Below, piece by piece: positions 17,585 to 27,316 of a stretch of 64,000 nucleotides of DNA. The DNA lies in NCBI GenBank assembly GCA_965227645.1, contig OZ245773.1, positions 4,650,001-4,714,000 on the forward strand. Direction: 5' to 3'. Each line of letters starts with the position of its first letter. The stretch's first letter is position 1. The position numbers were made by a program, and so were the translations under genes. The notes beneath the pieces are model-generated. The model did not search any database and had not been told where the DNA came from. It saw only the letters and a list, made by a program, of their open reading frames with translations. This DNA comes from Flavimaribacter sp024343425 (lineage in GTDB: Bacteria; Pseudomonadota; Alphaproteobacteria; Rhizobiales; Rhizobiaceae).

Positions 17585-18961
17585 TCAGTTTCCGTAGCGG
17601 TCTTCCAGCATCGTGTAGAGCGCACGAATCGCCTGCGCCTCTCCGCCGGCCGGCGCATGTGGCTTGTCAGCGCGGTTCCAGGCGTAAATATCGAAATGCG
17701 CCCATTCCTTCGCCTTCTGGACGAACCGGTTTAGGAACAATGCCGCCGTGATCGATCCGGCGAAGCCGCCCGCCGGCGCATTGTTGAGGTCCGCGATCGG
17801 CGACGACAGCATCCGGTCATAGGGTTTGAACAGGGGCAAACGCCAGAGCGGGTCAAAAGCCTTGTCGGCGGCTTCAAGCAGCGCCGACGCAAGACTGTCG
17901 CTATGACAGAAGAAAGGAGCAAGGTCCGTTCCGACCGCAACCCGCGCGGCGCCGGTCAGCGTCGCCATGTCGATCATGATCTCCGGTTCTTCCTCGTCGG
18001 CCAGCGCCATGGCGTCCGCGAGCACAAGCCGGCCTTCCGCATCGGTGTTGCCGATCTCGACGGTCAGGCCGGCCCGGCTGGTCAGAATGTCGCCAGGCCG
18101 GAAGGCGTTGCCGGCTATGGAATTCTCGACCGCCGGCACAAGCACCCGCAAACGCAGATCGAGCCCCGCCTTCATGATCATCCGGGCAAGCCCGAGAACA
18201 TTGGCGGCGCCTCCCATGTCCTTCTTCATGAGAAGCATGCTGGAGGGCGGCTTGATGTCCAGGCCGCCGGTGTCGAAGCACACGCCCTTGCCGACCAGCG
18301 TCACCTTCGGCGCATCCGGCTTACCCCAGGTCATGTCGATCAGGCGCGGCGCCTGCGCGCTCGCCCGGCCGACGGCGTGGATCATCGGAAAATTGCTTTC
18401 AAGCAGCGCATCGCCGGCAATCACCTCCACGGAGGCGGAGCAGTCAAGAGCCAGATCGCGAACGGCCTTTTCCAGATCGTCCGGTCCCATGTCGTTCACC
18501 GGCGTGTTGACGAGATCACGCGCAAGAAAACAGCCGGAAACAATGCTTTCGGCGCGGTCCCGATCAACGCCTTCGGGACAAACGAGTTCGACCGCGCCCT
18601 CTCTCTTTTTCTTGCGGTAGGCGTCGAAGCGATAGCTGCCGAGACCGAACCCAAGGCTGATCTGCTCGCCAAAGCGGTCCGGATTGGCGATACGCCAGAC
18701 GCCATTCGGCAATCCGTTGGCCAGAGCGCCGGCGATCAGAGGGTCTTCTTCAAGACCGTTTCCCGTTCCGAAAAATGCGCCGACGATCATGCGATCCGGA
18801 CCCGGAACGAGCAGTATCTCGCCGCCTGCGGCCGAAAATCCAGATCCTTTCACCCATTCGGCCATCTCGGGCAACGGCAACGCCGATTCGAGATCGCGGG
18901 GGGAGACGAGATATACGGGCAGGGAAGGCGCTGAGCCGTCCTGAAAACTGAAACTGTTCAT
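17585..18961 (-). CDS. Leucyl aminopeptidase family protein (M17)
   Basis: A 458-residue M17 metallo-aminopeptidase that releases N-terminal residues from peptides in the cytoplasm. The catalytic domain shows VGKGVCFDTGGLDIKP with the metal-binding Lys and Asp (about residues 224-239), MKKDMGGAANVLG, and the signature NTDAEGRLVLADAM (about residues 300-313). It is a little shorter than PepA. Downstream MarR and NlpC/P60 genes read in the same direction, and the trio may break down cell-wall or imported peptides. Confidence 0.9.
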   Translation of the reverse strand: MNSFSFQDGSAPSLPVYLVSPRDLESALPLPEMAEWVKGSGFSAAGGEILLVPGPDRMIVGAFFGTGNGLEEDPLIAGALANGLPNGVWRIANPDRFGEQISLGFGLGSYRFDAYRKKKREGAVELVCPEGVDRDRAESIVSGCFLARDLVNTPVNDMGPDDLEKAVRDLALDCSASVEVIAGDALLESNFPMIHAVGRASAQAPRLIDMTWGKPDAPKVTLVGKGVCFDTGGLDIKPPSSMLLMKKDMGGAANVLGLARMIMKAGLDLRLRVLVPAVENSIAGNAFRPGDILTSRAGLTVEIGNTDAEGRLVLADAMALADEEEPEIMIDMATLTGAARVAVGTDLAPFFCHSDSLASALLEAADKAFDPLWRLPLFKPYDRMLSSPIADLNNAPAGGFAGSITAALFLNRFVQKAKEWAHFDIYAWNRADKPHAPAGGEAQAIRALYTMLEDRYGN

Positions 18962-19299
18962 GGGTTATCCGAGGTGCTCGTTAACGGTCCGTTAGGGTTA
19001 ACAGAATATTGATTTCGTTGTCGGTCTTTCAATGCTGATGGAGCAAATTCGACAGTTGAACGCCACAAGACCTGAACTCGGCTTCGAATGTCAAATCATT
19101 AAGCTCCACACAAACATATTCCTGCTGTTGGCCTGAAAGAGTCCGACATTTGCGCTTTCAGGCGCTGCAGCGGGATGCAAATGGCGGGATCGGATCGCCA
19201 GGGCAATACCGGGCGGACGGGAATATCGCCGCCGGAGGGAAAACGGAGCCCGGGTCCCGATCAGCCGGCGGTCATTTTTGCCAGACGGGGACACAAGGC
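18962..19299. other. Divergent promoter region, CtrA-like site
   Basis: These 338 bases separate the aminopeptidase gene and tadD. At 18981-18995 the sequence TTAA-CGGTCCG-TTAG differs at one position from the CtrA consensus TTAA-N7-TTAA; it lies 20 bases before the aminopeptidase start and 305 bases before tadD. A 9-bp inverted repeat (GCCTGAAAG / CTTTCAGGC, 19131-19163) could fold in the tadD leader. I see no gene in it. Confidence 0.4.
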
Positions 19300-20109
19300 A
19301 TGAAATCAAAATCGAGGGGGGCGTTATCATCGGGTCTGCGGATGTCGACGGGCATACTCGCCATCGCCCTGCTGGCATCCGGATGCGCCAACAACGTCAG
19401 CCGCCAGACGACCGGATCGATTGCCCGGAGTTCGGAGCAGCTTTCGACAATGAACGCAACGGAGCTGCTGAAGGCGGAGAGCAAGTTTGCGGCGGCCTAC
19501 AAGGCCAATCCGAAAGACAAGGCGACCGGCATCAATTACGCGACTGTTCTCAGAATGGTCGGACGCGATTCACAGGCGCTCGCGGTCATGCAACAGGTGG
19601 CGATCGCGCATCCGTCGGACCGCGACGTGCTTGCCAGCTACGGCAAGGCGCAGGCGGCCGCAGGACAGCTCGAGGCTGCGCTTTCGACGATCAAGCGGGC
19701 CCAGACGCCGGACCGGCCGGACTGGAAGCTGCTCTCGGCGGAAGCCGCCATTCTCGACCAGCTCGGCAAGACCGAGCAGGCGCGCGGGCTTTACCGCCAG
19801 GCGCTCGACCTGGCGCCGGACGAGCCGACAATCCTCTCCAATCTTGGCATGTCCTACCTGCTGACAGGCGATCTCAGGACCTCCGAAACCTATCTGAAAC
19901 AAGCCGTGGCCCGGCCGGGCGCCGACAGCCGCGTGCGACAGAACCTCGCCCTTGTCGTCGGCCTTCAGGGCCGGTTTGACGAGGCCCAGCGCATCGCGCA
20001 ATCCGAACTGTCGAGAGAACAGGCGGACGCGAACATGGCCTATCTCAGGACTATGCTGGCGCAACAGAACGCCTGGGCGAAGCTCGAAGACAAGAAAAAC
20101 ACCAACTGA
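19300..20109 (+). CDS. tadD: TadD-like TPR lipoprotein
   Basis: A 269-residue protein with a lipoprotein signal (lipobox LASGC near residue 27) followed by tetratricopeptide repeats from about residue 50 onwards, for example ALDLAPDEPTILSNLGMSYLLTGDLRTSETYLKQA. TadD proteins are outer-membrane-linked TPR factors needed for Flp pilus secretin assembly. The ATG at 19300 starts directly at the signal sequence; an upstream extension has no support. It converges on tadC, whose coding end lies 93 bases away, so it belongs to the pilus locus although it is on the opposite strand. Confidence 0.85.
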   Translation: MKSKSRGALSSGLRMSTGILAIALLASGCANNVSRQTTGSIARSSEQLSTMNATELLKAESKFAAAYKANPKDKATGINYATVLRMVGRDSQALAVMQQVAIAHPSDRDVLASYGKAQAAAGQLEAALSTIKRAQTPDRPDWKLLSAEAAILDQLGKTEQARGLYRQALDLAPDEPTILSNLGMSYLLTGDLRTSETYLKQAVARPGADSRVRQNLALVVGLQGRFDEAQRIAQSELSREQADANMAYLRTMLAQQNAWAKLEDKKNTN

Positions 20110-20202
20110 CTTTTTGCCCATCGCAGGAACGCCGTTGCAAGACGTCCGACGACGGCCGCTTGCTCAGCGCCTGCGTGTCGGATCATGCGGTGAAATCCCG
20201 GC

Positions 20203-21177
20203 TCAGAACGTGTCGTAGACCTGCATCAACGCCGGTCCCATGATCACGGCGAAAATGACCGGCAGGAAGAACAGGATCATCGGCACCGTCAGCTTCGGCG
20301 GCAGGGCGGCGGCCTTCTTTTCGGCTTCGGTCATGCGATGGTCGCGGCTTTCCTGCGCCAGCACCCGCAGCGCCTGGGCGATCGGCGTGCCGTAGCGCTC
20401 GGCCTGGATCAGGGCCTGCGTGACGGACTTGACGGGCTCGAGGCCAGTCCGGACGCCAAGATTTTCATAAGCCTTGCGACGCTCCTGCAGATAGGAGAGC
20501 TCCGCCGTCGTCAGCACCAGTTCTTCGCCCAGCGGCGGCGACTGCATGGCGATTTCTTCCGCGACCCTGTGAAAGGCGGCCTCAATCGAAACGCCTGACT
20601 CGACGCAGATAAGAAGCAGGTCGAGGGCGTCCGGCCAGGCGGTGCGGATCGATTGCTGACGCTTGGCCGTGCGATTGGAGATGAACAGGATCGGCGCGTA
20701 GAAGCCGGCGTAGGCGGCGCCGATACACATGCAGCAACGCACCAGAAACGAATATTGCTGGAGCAAATCCAGCCCGAAAATGTAGAAGACGGCGAAACCG
20801 CCGAAAAGAAACGGCAGGATGAAGCGCGCGACCAGATAGATGTTCAGCGCATTGGGCGACCGGTATCCGGCCATTCTCAATTTGCCGACGGTCGCCTCGT
20901 CCACCAGAGCCTGGCGCAGGTTGAGCTGTTCGACCAGCCTGCCGACCGACATGTTTTTCTGGTAGCGCAGACCCTTCTGGGCGTTGTTTCTTTCCGTGTT
21001 CAGCCTGGCGCGTTCGCGGGCGCGAATTTCGTCCCTTTCAAGGGCCACCCTGTTCATGCGCGCCTTCAGATCGCTCTTGTCGAACATCGGCATGACAAGC
21101 GTGAAAATCGTCGCGAAGACGGCGATGCTCACGAGCACCGCCATCACGAAAGTCGGATTGGAGAGCGTCTCGACCAT
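20203..21177 (-). CDS. tadC: Tad pilus inner-membrane protein TadC
   Basis: A 324-residue type II secretion F-domain protein with an N-terminal helix, two central membrane helices (about residues 110-165) and a C-terminal helix (MILFFLPVIFAVIMG). The conserved F-domain part reads DALDLLLICVESGVSIEAAF. TadC pairs with TadB as the platform on which the ATPase CpaF drives Flp pilin extrusion. It is the last gene of the cpaB-tadC run and is separated from tadB by three bases. Confidence 0.92.
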   Translation of the reverse strand: MVETLSNPTFVMAVLVSIAVFATIFTLVMPMFDKSDLKARMNRVALERDEIRARERARLNTERNNAQKGLRYQKNMSVGRLVEQLNLRQALVDEATVGKLRMAGYRSPNALNIYLVARFILPFLFGGFAVFYIFGLDLLQQYSFLVRCCMCIGAAYAGFYAPILFISNRTAKRQQSIRTAWPDALDLLLICVESGVSIEAAFHRVAEEIAMQSPPLGEELVLTTAELSYLQERRKAYENLGVRTGLEPVKSVTQALIQAERYGTPIAQALRVLAQESRDHRMTEAEKKAAALPPKLTVPMILFFLPVIFAVIMGPALMQVYDTF

Positions 21178-21180
21178 GGA

Positions 21181-22191
21181 TCAAATCTCGAAATTGGTCA
21201 TGTTGCGCATCACGAAAATCCCGATCGTCATCCAGACGAGAGACGCGCCGAGAATGATGTTTCCGCGCGGTTCCGTGAACAGCGTGATGATGTAGTCGGG
21301 CGTTGTGAGATAGACCAGAAGGACAATGATGAAGGGCAGACTGCCGATGATCGCGGCCGAAGCCTTGGCTTCCATGGAGAGCGCGTTGACCTTTGCCTTC
21401 ATCTTCTTGCGATCGCGCAAGACCCGCGACAGATTGCCCAGCGCCTCCGACAGGTTTCCACCCGCCTGCGCCTGAATGGCCACGACGATCCCGAAGAAGC
21501 TCGTTTCCGGCAGGGGGATATTTGCGTGCAGCCGAACACAGGCCTCGGGAACGCTCATGCCGAATTGCTGAGCCTCGACGATCCGACGGAATTCCGTCCT
21601 GAGGGGCTCCTGGGCTTCGGCCGCGATGAGATGCAGTGAATCATTCAGAGGCAAACCGGACTTGATGGCGCGCACCATGACGTCGAGCGCATTGGGAAAC
21701 TCATCGAGAAACGCCTTCATCCTGCGCTTGCGGGCAAAGGACAGAACCCAGCGCGGCAGACCGAGCCCGGCGGCGAAAACCAGACCCAGCGCCAGCAAAG
21801 GCCTGCCCGTCATGACGAGCATCAGGGCGCCTGCCGCAAGGCCCGTCGCGACGCTTGCGATATGGAAATGGCTGACGCCGATCTTCCATCCGGCCTGCTG
21901 GATCTGCATCTTCAGAGGCGGCGATTTTTGACTTGCGTTCTTTTTCTGCTTTTCTTCGAGGGTCTTCAACGATTCCTGGATCGATTTGCGGCGTTTGGCG
22001 GCTTCATTCAGCTTCTGGCGGGTGACAGCCACCGTGTCCCAGTCGGTCTCGGCCGCTTTCACGCGCTTGATCCGGTTGGCGACCCGCGTCTCTGTTTCGA
22101 TATTGGAAAACAGGAACGCGTAGGCGAGGCAGCCCGCGGCTATGCCGACGAGCAATATGATGAGCCAGATTGTCAGATCCAGTCCGAACAC
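21181..22191 (-). CDS. tadB: Tad pilus inner-membrane protein TadB
   Basis: A 336-residue F-domain protein, homologous to TadC but with its own arrangement: one N-terminal helix (LTIWLIILLVGIAAGCLAYAF), a basic cytoplasmic linker with RRKSIQESLKTLEEKQKK, two central helices, the F-domain FPNALDVMVRAIKSGLPLNDS and two C-terminal helices. It forms the inner-membrane platform of the Flp pilus with TadC. It follows cpaF by 30 bases on the same strand. Confidence 0.92.
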   Translation of the reverse strand: MFGLDLTIWLIILLVGIAAGCLAYAFLFSNIETETRVANRIKRVKAAETDWDTVAVTRQKLNEAAKRRKSIQESLKTLEEKQKKNASQKSPPLKMQIQQAGWKIGVSHFHIASVATGLAAGALMLVMTGRPLLALGLVFAAGLGLPRWVLSFARKRRMKAFLDEFPNALDVMVRAIKSGLPLNDSLHLIAAEAQEPLRTEFRRIVEAQQFGMSVPEACVRLHANIPLPETSFFGIVVAIQAQAGGNLSEALGNLSRVLRDRKKMKAKVNALSMEAKASAAIIGSLPFIIVLLVYLTTPDYIITLFTEPRGNIILGASLVWMTIGIFVMRNMTNFEI

Positions 22192-22221
22192 CGCTTTCCC
22201 CTTTTCTTCAATCGCCCGCCA

Positions 22222-23700
22222 TCAGGCGACGGACCGTTCCATGCTGTCCAGCGCTTCGGCGAGACGACGGTCTTCGTTGTAGTAGCGTGCGCGCTCCCAG
22301 AAATGCGGCCTTCCGATGCCGGTGGAGCAATGCTTGCCGATGATCCGGCCGTTCGCGTCTTCACCCTCCATCTCGAATTTCATGATGTCCTGCGTAATGA
22401 CGACGTCGCCTTCCATCCCGACAACCTCGGTAATGTGGGTGATGCGGCGTGAACCGTCGCGCAGGCGGGTCGCCTGGATGATGATATCGACCGAGCCGGT
22501 GATGATCTCGCGCACCGTCTTCGCCGGCAGGGAAAACCCGCCCATGGCGATCATCGATTCCATGCGGCTCAGGCATTCGCGCGGCGAGTTGGAGTGGATG
22601 GTGCCCATGGATCCGTCGTGACCCGTGTTCATGGCCTGCAAAAGGTCAAAAACCTCGGGTCCGCGCACCTCGCCGACGATGATCCGTTCCGGCCGCATGC
22701 GCAGGCAGTTCTTGACCAGGTCGCGCATTGTGACCTCGCCTTCGCCTTCGATATTCGGCGGGCGGGTCTCCAGCCGCACGACGTGGGGCTGCTGCAATTG
22801 CAGTTCGGCGGAGTCTTCGCAGGTGATGATGCGCTCATCGGTGTCGATATAGCGCGTCAGGCAATTGAGCAGCGTCGTCTTGCCGGAACCCGTGCCGCCG
22901 GAGATGACTACATTGCAGCGCACCCGCCCGATGATCTTGAGGAGCGTGGCGCCTTCCGGCGTAATCGATCCGAAATTGACGAGCTGATCAAGCGTCAGCT
23001 TGTCCTTCTTGAACTTGCGGATTGTCAGCGCGGTGCCATCGATGGAAAGAGGCGGCGCTATGACGTTGACGCGCGACCCGTCCGGCAGACGCGCGTCGCA
23101 GATCGGACTTGATTCATCGACGCGGCGCCCGACCTGGCTGACGATGCGCTGGCAGATCGACAGCAGCTGGCCCTCGTCTCGAAACTGGATCGAGGATTCT
23201 TCCACCTTGCCGTCGACCTCGATGAAGGTCCGGCCCGATCCATTGACCATGATGTCGGCAATGTCGTCGCGCGCAAGCAGGGGCTCGAGAGGTCCGTAGC
23301 CGAGAACATCGTTGCAGATATCCTCCAGCAGTTCCTCCTGCTCGGAGATCGACATCGCGAAATTCTTGATGGTGATGATATCGTTGACGATATCGCGAAT
23401 TTCTTCTCGCGCGCTTTCCTGATCGAGCTTGGCAAGCTGCGAAAGGTCTATCGTGTCGATAAGCGCGGAAAACACCTGAGATTTGGTGGCGTAGTAATTT
23501 TGCGACTTGGCCGGCGCGCGGCGCTTTTCCGGCCGTTCGCTGCCGGGGGCGAGCGGCGTGTTGCCTGACGTCGCAGCGCTAGACGGCTCGCTCTGGACGG
23601 CGGCGGTCCTTTCACGACTTTCCGTCGGCTGGGGCGGCGGCATGACAGGCCTGTCGGTCGTCCTTGCGCCAAATCCTTCTGTTCCCCGCTTGCCAAACAT
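22222..23700 (-). CDS. cpaF: Tad pilus assembly ATPase CpaF/TadA
   Basis: A 492-residue secretion ATPase of the VirB11/PulE class. Walker A GGTGSGKT is at residues 268-275, the Asp box CEDSAELQL near 296, the Walker B region RPERIIVGEVRGPEVFD near 337 and the His box GHDGSMGTIHSNSP near 360. The first 70 residues are a disordered Pro/Ser/Arg-rich tail. CpaF powers extension of the Flp pilus, and in Caulobacter also its retraction. It lies between cpaE and tadB with short gaps. Confidence 0.95.
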   Translation of the reverse strand: MFGKRGTEGFGARTTDRPVMPPPQPTESRERTAAVQSEPSSAATSGNTPLAPGSERPEKRRAPAKSQNYYATKSQVFSALIDTIDLSQLAKLDQESAREEIRDIVNDIITIKNFAMSISEQEELLEDICNDVLGYGPLEPLLARDDIADIMVNGSGRTFIEVDGKVEESSIQFRDEGQLLSICQRIVSQVGRRVDESSPICDARLPDGSRVNVIAPPLSIDGTALTIRKFKKDKLTLDQLVNFGSITPEGATLLKIIGRVRCNVVISGGTGSGKTTLLNCLTRYIDTDERIITCEDSAELQLQQPHVVRLETRPPNIEGEGEVTMRDLVKNCLRMRPERIIVGEVRGPEVFDLLQAMNTGHDGSMGTIHSNSPRECLSRMESMIAMGGFSLPAKTVREIITGSVDIIIQATRLRDGSRRITHITEVVGMEGDVVITQDIMKFEMEGEDANGRIIGKHCSTGIGRPHFWERARYYNEDRRLAEALDSMERSVA

Positions 23701-23725
23701 GGTGTTCCTCTAGAACCTGTTTTCC

Positions 23726-25018
23726 TCAGTCGCGCCCGGAGCGCCGACCGAGCAGACCGCGCAGACTGAGACCCGACTTGCGGCTCTTCCGCATTTCGAC
23801 GCGCCCGGTCAGAACATGCGCGAGCTGCGAGATGATTTCCGAAACAGGCGCTTTTGGATCGGTCTCGGAAATCATCCGACCGCTGTTGAGCGCATTGCCG
23901 AAAAGCTGCGCGTCGAAGGGAATGATGGCGACCGGCTCCGTTTCCAGCGGCTCGCAGAAGTCCGCGGTATCGATTTCCGGTCGTTTCGGCATGCCGACCT
24001 GATTGAGAATCAAGCGCGGCGCGTGATCGTTCGGCCGCAGCTTGATCAGCGTATCGACGAGATTCTTCGTATTCCTGAGATTGGTCAGATCCGGCGCCGC
24101 AACGACCACGATGTCGTCTGCTTCCGACAATACCTTGCGCGACCAGTCGGTCCAAACATGCGGCACGTCCAGAACAATGAGCGGCGCGCTGCGCTGCATG
24201 ACGTCCATCAGCTGTTCGAATGTGCTCGAATTGAAATCATATGTCCGGTCGAGCATCGATGGCGCGGCGAGCATGGAAAGATGGGACGCGCATTTCGACA
24301 GGAGGCGGTCGAGAAAGACGTCGTCGAGCCTTTCGGGAGAATAGACGGCTTCCGCAATTCCCTGCGGCGGATCCTGGTCGAAATCGATGTTCGCGGTTCC
24401 GAAGGCAAGATCCATATCGGCGAGTATGGTTTCCGTCTCGAAGAGCTCGGAGATCGTCCAGGCGCAGTTGTGCGCGATGGTCGATGATCCAACGCCGCCC
24501 TTGGCGCCGACGAAAGCGATGGAGCGGCCGAGCGGCTCGGCGTCCGGATCCACGAATATGGCTGAAAGGCACGTCATTACGTCGGACAGCGTGACAGGCG
24601 CGATGAGATATTCGGAAATGCCCCTGCGCACCAATTCCCGGTAAAGCCGCACATCATTGTTGTGCCCGATCAGCACGACCTTGGTCGACGGATCGCAGAC
24701 TTCGGCAAGCTCGGCAAGCTGGGCCATGAGACGATCCTGGCTCACACGCGTCTCGATCAGGACCAGATTGGGCGTGGGCGAGGCGGCGAAGGTTTCCGTT
24801 GCCGTTGCAATGTCGCCGGAAACGACGCGCATATGGACCCGCGCCATGCGCCTGTCTTCCGCAGAACGCCGCAACACCGTCATCAACTCTTCCGACGCGC
24901 AGAAGGCCTGAATGGATATGCGCGGCAACGGCCGAAGCATGTCGACCGCATCAGGTTTGCGCGTCGCGTCATCGATCATGCTCGGCGCCTCGTCTTCGAT
25001 ATAGGCTTTCTCGCTCAT
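23726..25018 (-). CDS. cpaE: Pilus localisation ATPase CpaE/TadZ
   Basis: A 430-residue protein with an N-terminal atypical receiver-like domain (about residues 32-155) and a MinD/ParA-type ATPase domain starting IAFVGAKGGVGSSTIAHN (residues 168-184). In place of the usual KGGVGKT the P-loop reads KGGVGSS, which is common in CpaE. It positions the Tad machinery, typically at a cell pole. A basic C-terminal tail (RKSRKSGLSLRGLLGRRSGR) may bind membrane. It lies between cpaD and cpaF. Confidence 0.93.
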   Translation of the reverse strand: MSEKAYIEDEAPSMIDDATRKPDAVDMLRPLPRISIQAFCASEELMTVLRRSAEDRRMARVHMRVVSGDIATATETFAASPTPNLVLIETRVSQDRLMAQLAELAEVCDPSTKVVLIGHNNDVRLYRELVRRGISEYLIAPVTLSDVMTCLSAIFVDPDAEPLGRSIAFVGAKGGVGSSTIAHNCAWTISELFETETILADMDLAFGTANIDFDQDPPQGIAEAVYSPERLDDVFLDRLLSKCASHLSMLAAPSMLDRTYDFNSSTFEQLMDVMQRSAPLIVLDVPHVWTDWSRKVLSEADDIVVVAAPDLTNLRNTKNLVDTLIKLRPNDHAPRLILNQVGMPKRPEIDTADFCEPLETEPVAIIPFDAQLFGNALNSGRMISETDPKAPVSEIISQLAHVLTGRVEMRKSRKSGLSLRGLLGRRSGRD

Positions 25019-25061
25019 TCTTTTTCTCGCTGGTTCAAGCCGTTGTCACTCCGCTGCAGGC

Positions 25062-25763
25062 CTATTCGTCCGGCGCGGCGGCCGCCGCCCCGTATTCCCT
25101 GTAATTCTCGAACACCTTGTCGCGGCGCTGGGCGTCGATCGGCGTCATGCCGCGCGGCGCAAGCAGATCGGACGGGTCCGAAATCTGCGCGGCGAGATTG
25201 TTCTGCGTCGCGCAGCCGAAATTCTCCCAATTTTTGTTTTCCGTCGTGTTGTAGACGAGATCGGCCGGCCATTTGCCGCACTGGTTGGTGGACGCCTGGA
25301 TGCCGACGAAGCTGAGCCGGATCGGCGCGGCGTCATAGGCTGCTTCCGCCTGATAGTTCGTGATGTAGATCCTGTCCGCCGGCACATTCTCCTCGATCAT
25401 CACCGAACGGACCTGTTTGGCGACGATCGCGGCGGCGGCCGAATTGGGCGAGCCGACCGGCGTCATGATCTGCACCGTGCCGGAGGCGGTTTCGCGATAG
25501 TTCGAGGCAAATCCGCGCACAGCGTCCGCGGAGCCAAGCGTCAAATGCCGATCCTGTCGGGCGACGGCGATGTCCACCGCATATTCCTGCTCCGACACGA
25601 TGATCGGGTGCCGGGTGCGATAATCGTCGGGAACGGATCCCGTCTCGATGTTGTGAACCCGCGCGCATCCTGAAATCGAAACCGCCATGAAGGCGGCCAA
25701 AAAAACAAGACCGGAAGAGGTCGGATGAAACTGATTTCGGCGCATGATCCTGTCCAACCCCAT
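25062..25763 (-). CDS. cpaD: Pilus assembly lipoprotein CpaD
   Basis: A 233-residue lipoprotein of the CpaD family (outer-membrane partner of the secretin). The signal sequence ends in the lipobox SISGC near residue 33. The mature part includes the family stretches TRHPIIVSEQEYAVDIAV and CGKWPADL. The ATG at 25763 is two bases before the end of cpaC, so the pair is coupled. The protein ends in an Ala-rich tail. Confidence 0.9.
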   Translation of the reverse strand: MGLDRIMRRNQFHPTSSGLVFLAAFMAVSISGCARVHNIETGSVPDDYRTRHPIIVSEQEYAVDIAVARQDRHLTLGSADAVRGFASNYRETASGTVQIMTPVGSPNSAAAAIVAKQVRSVMIEENVPADRIYITNYQAEAAYDAAPIRLSFVGIQASTNQCGKWPADLVYNTTENKNWENFGCATQNNLAAQISDPSDLLAPRGMTPIDAQRRDKVFENYREYGAAAAAPDE

Positions 25764-25765
25764 GA

Positions 25766-27301
25766 TTACTTGTAGATAAATCCGACGACGCCATAGTAGC
25801 GCCCTTTCGGCAGATCGGTTTCCATCTGGCCGTAGACCCGGTTGACCCGGCCGAGAAAATTGCCTGCGCCGTCGCTGGCGGCGTTGAAATTGTCATCGGG
25901 ACGCGCAAGCTTGTTTCGCGCGACCGGCCGCACAAGATAGGGCGTGGCGATGATCACAAGTTCGGTCTCGTTGCGCACGAAGTCGCGGCTGCGGAAAAGC
26001 GTGCCCAGAACCGGGATCTTTGACGCTCCCGGCAAACCGCCCATGACCTGTCTGATATTGTCCTGGACCAGGCCGGCGATCACGATCGAGCCGCCGGACG
26101 GAAGTTCGACGGCTGTGGACGCCTCGCGCCGACGGATGCCGTTGGCGGTTATGCCGCCCAGTTTCCCGCCGCCGCTGAGCGTTACGCTGCCCTCGAAGGT
26201 CGGTTCAGACACTTCCGTCCTGACCTTCAGGCTGATACGGCCGGCGGACAGCACCACTGGCGTGAATTCGAGGCGGATTCCGTATTCCGTCTCTTCATTT
26301 TCATAGACAGGCGATCCATTTTCATCAAACGCCTGGCTTACGACCCTCCAGAATTCACCGCCGACATAGAAATCGGCGGCTTCGCCGGAAATCGCCGTAA
26401 GGCTCGGTTCAGCCAGCGTCTTCATCACGCCCGCCTGCTCCATCGCGCGGACGTACGCGTTGATGTCGACGCTTCCGATATTGCCGGAAAAAGCGGCCAC
26501 CGTATTGCTAAGCATCTTGCCGAGGCCAACCGGATTGACCGACTGAAACTCGGACGTTCCGCTGTTGAGATAGGTGTTGAAACCGAGCTGCTTGAGGATT
26601 TGCCGGCTGACTTCGGCAACCGTAACCTTGAGCGTGACCTGATCGTCGCCGTCGATATCAAGCAGGTTGACGATCAACGATCTTTGGCGCTGTTCGGCGA
26701 AAATCGCTGCGCCTCCCTCGCCGGCGCCGCCGACAGCCGTGATGTTGCGGGTCGTCGCCTCGCCGCCTTTCAGGAATATCTCGGCGAGCTGCGCGGCGCG
26801 CGAGGCGTCCTGGGGTGTGCGAACCCTGCCGGTCAGGACGATATTGTCGCTGATGATCTCCACCTTCACGTCCGAGTCCGGAATGAATCGGGCGATCTGT
26901 TCCTCCAGACCACTGATGTCGCGTTCAATGGACAGATTGAGACTGACGATCTGCTCTCCATTGGCGCCGAAGACGAAGACATTTGTCTGGCCGACAGCTT
27001 TTCCGAACAGATAGATGCGGCGTTGTGACCGGGTAACGGCGTCAGCCACGGCGGGATCGGCGACGAGAATATCATGAGCGTCAGCGGGCAGATCAACGAC
27101 GACCGCCTTGTTGAGACCGAGCTTGACGTCCCTGACGGAGGTTGCGCCTGTGGTCCGCACGGAAATCGTGTCGGATTGCGCCATTGCCGGCGCAACCGCG
27201 AGAGGGGCGGCCGGAAGCGCCATCGCCGCAAGCGCCAACGCCATGTCGCGCGCTCTTTTCAGGCGACCGAAAGTTCCAACTGCTGTTTTATTAGATAGCA
27301 C
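25766..27301 (-). CDS. cpaC: Pilus secretin CpaC/RcpA
   Basis: A 511-residue outer-membrane secretin that forms the pore for the Flp pilus. It has a signal sequence (processing near APAMAQS), an N-terminal pilus-assembly domain (KAVVVDLPADAHDILVADPAVAD), a BON-like region (about residues 140-180) and a C-terminal secretin domain with VELPSGGSIVIAGLVQDN and the late IPVLGTLFRSRDFVRNETEL segment. A separate copy of only the N-terminal domain occurs at 29510. The gene lies between cpaB and cpaD. Confidence 0.94.
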   Translation of the reverse strand: MLSNKTAVGTFGRLKRARDMALALAAMALPAAPLAVAPAMAQSDTISVRTTGATSVRDVKLGLNKAVVVDLPADAHDILVADPAVADAVTRSQRRIYLFGKAVGQTNVFVFGANGEQIVSLNLSIERDISGLEEQIARFIPDSDVKVEIISDNIVLTGRVRTPQDASRAAQLAEIFLKGGEATTRNITAVGGAGEGGAAIFAEQRQRSLIVNLLDIDGDDQVTLKVTVAEVSRQILKQLGFNTYLNSGTSEFQSVNPVGLGKMLSNTVAAFSGNIGSVDINAYVRAMEQAGVMKTLAEPSLTAISGEAADFYVGGEFWRVVSQAFDENGSPVYENEETEYGIRLEFTPVVLSAGRISLKVRTEVSEPTFEGSVTLSGGGKLGGITANGIRRREASTAVELPSGGSIVIAGLVQDNIRQVMGGLPGASKIPVLGTLFRSRDFVRNETELVIIATPYLVRPVARNKLARPDDNFNAASDGAGNFLGRVNRVYGQMETDLPKGRYYGVVGFIYK

Positions 27302-27316
27302 CGAGATGCTCCCGTG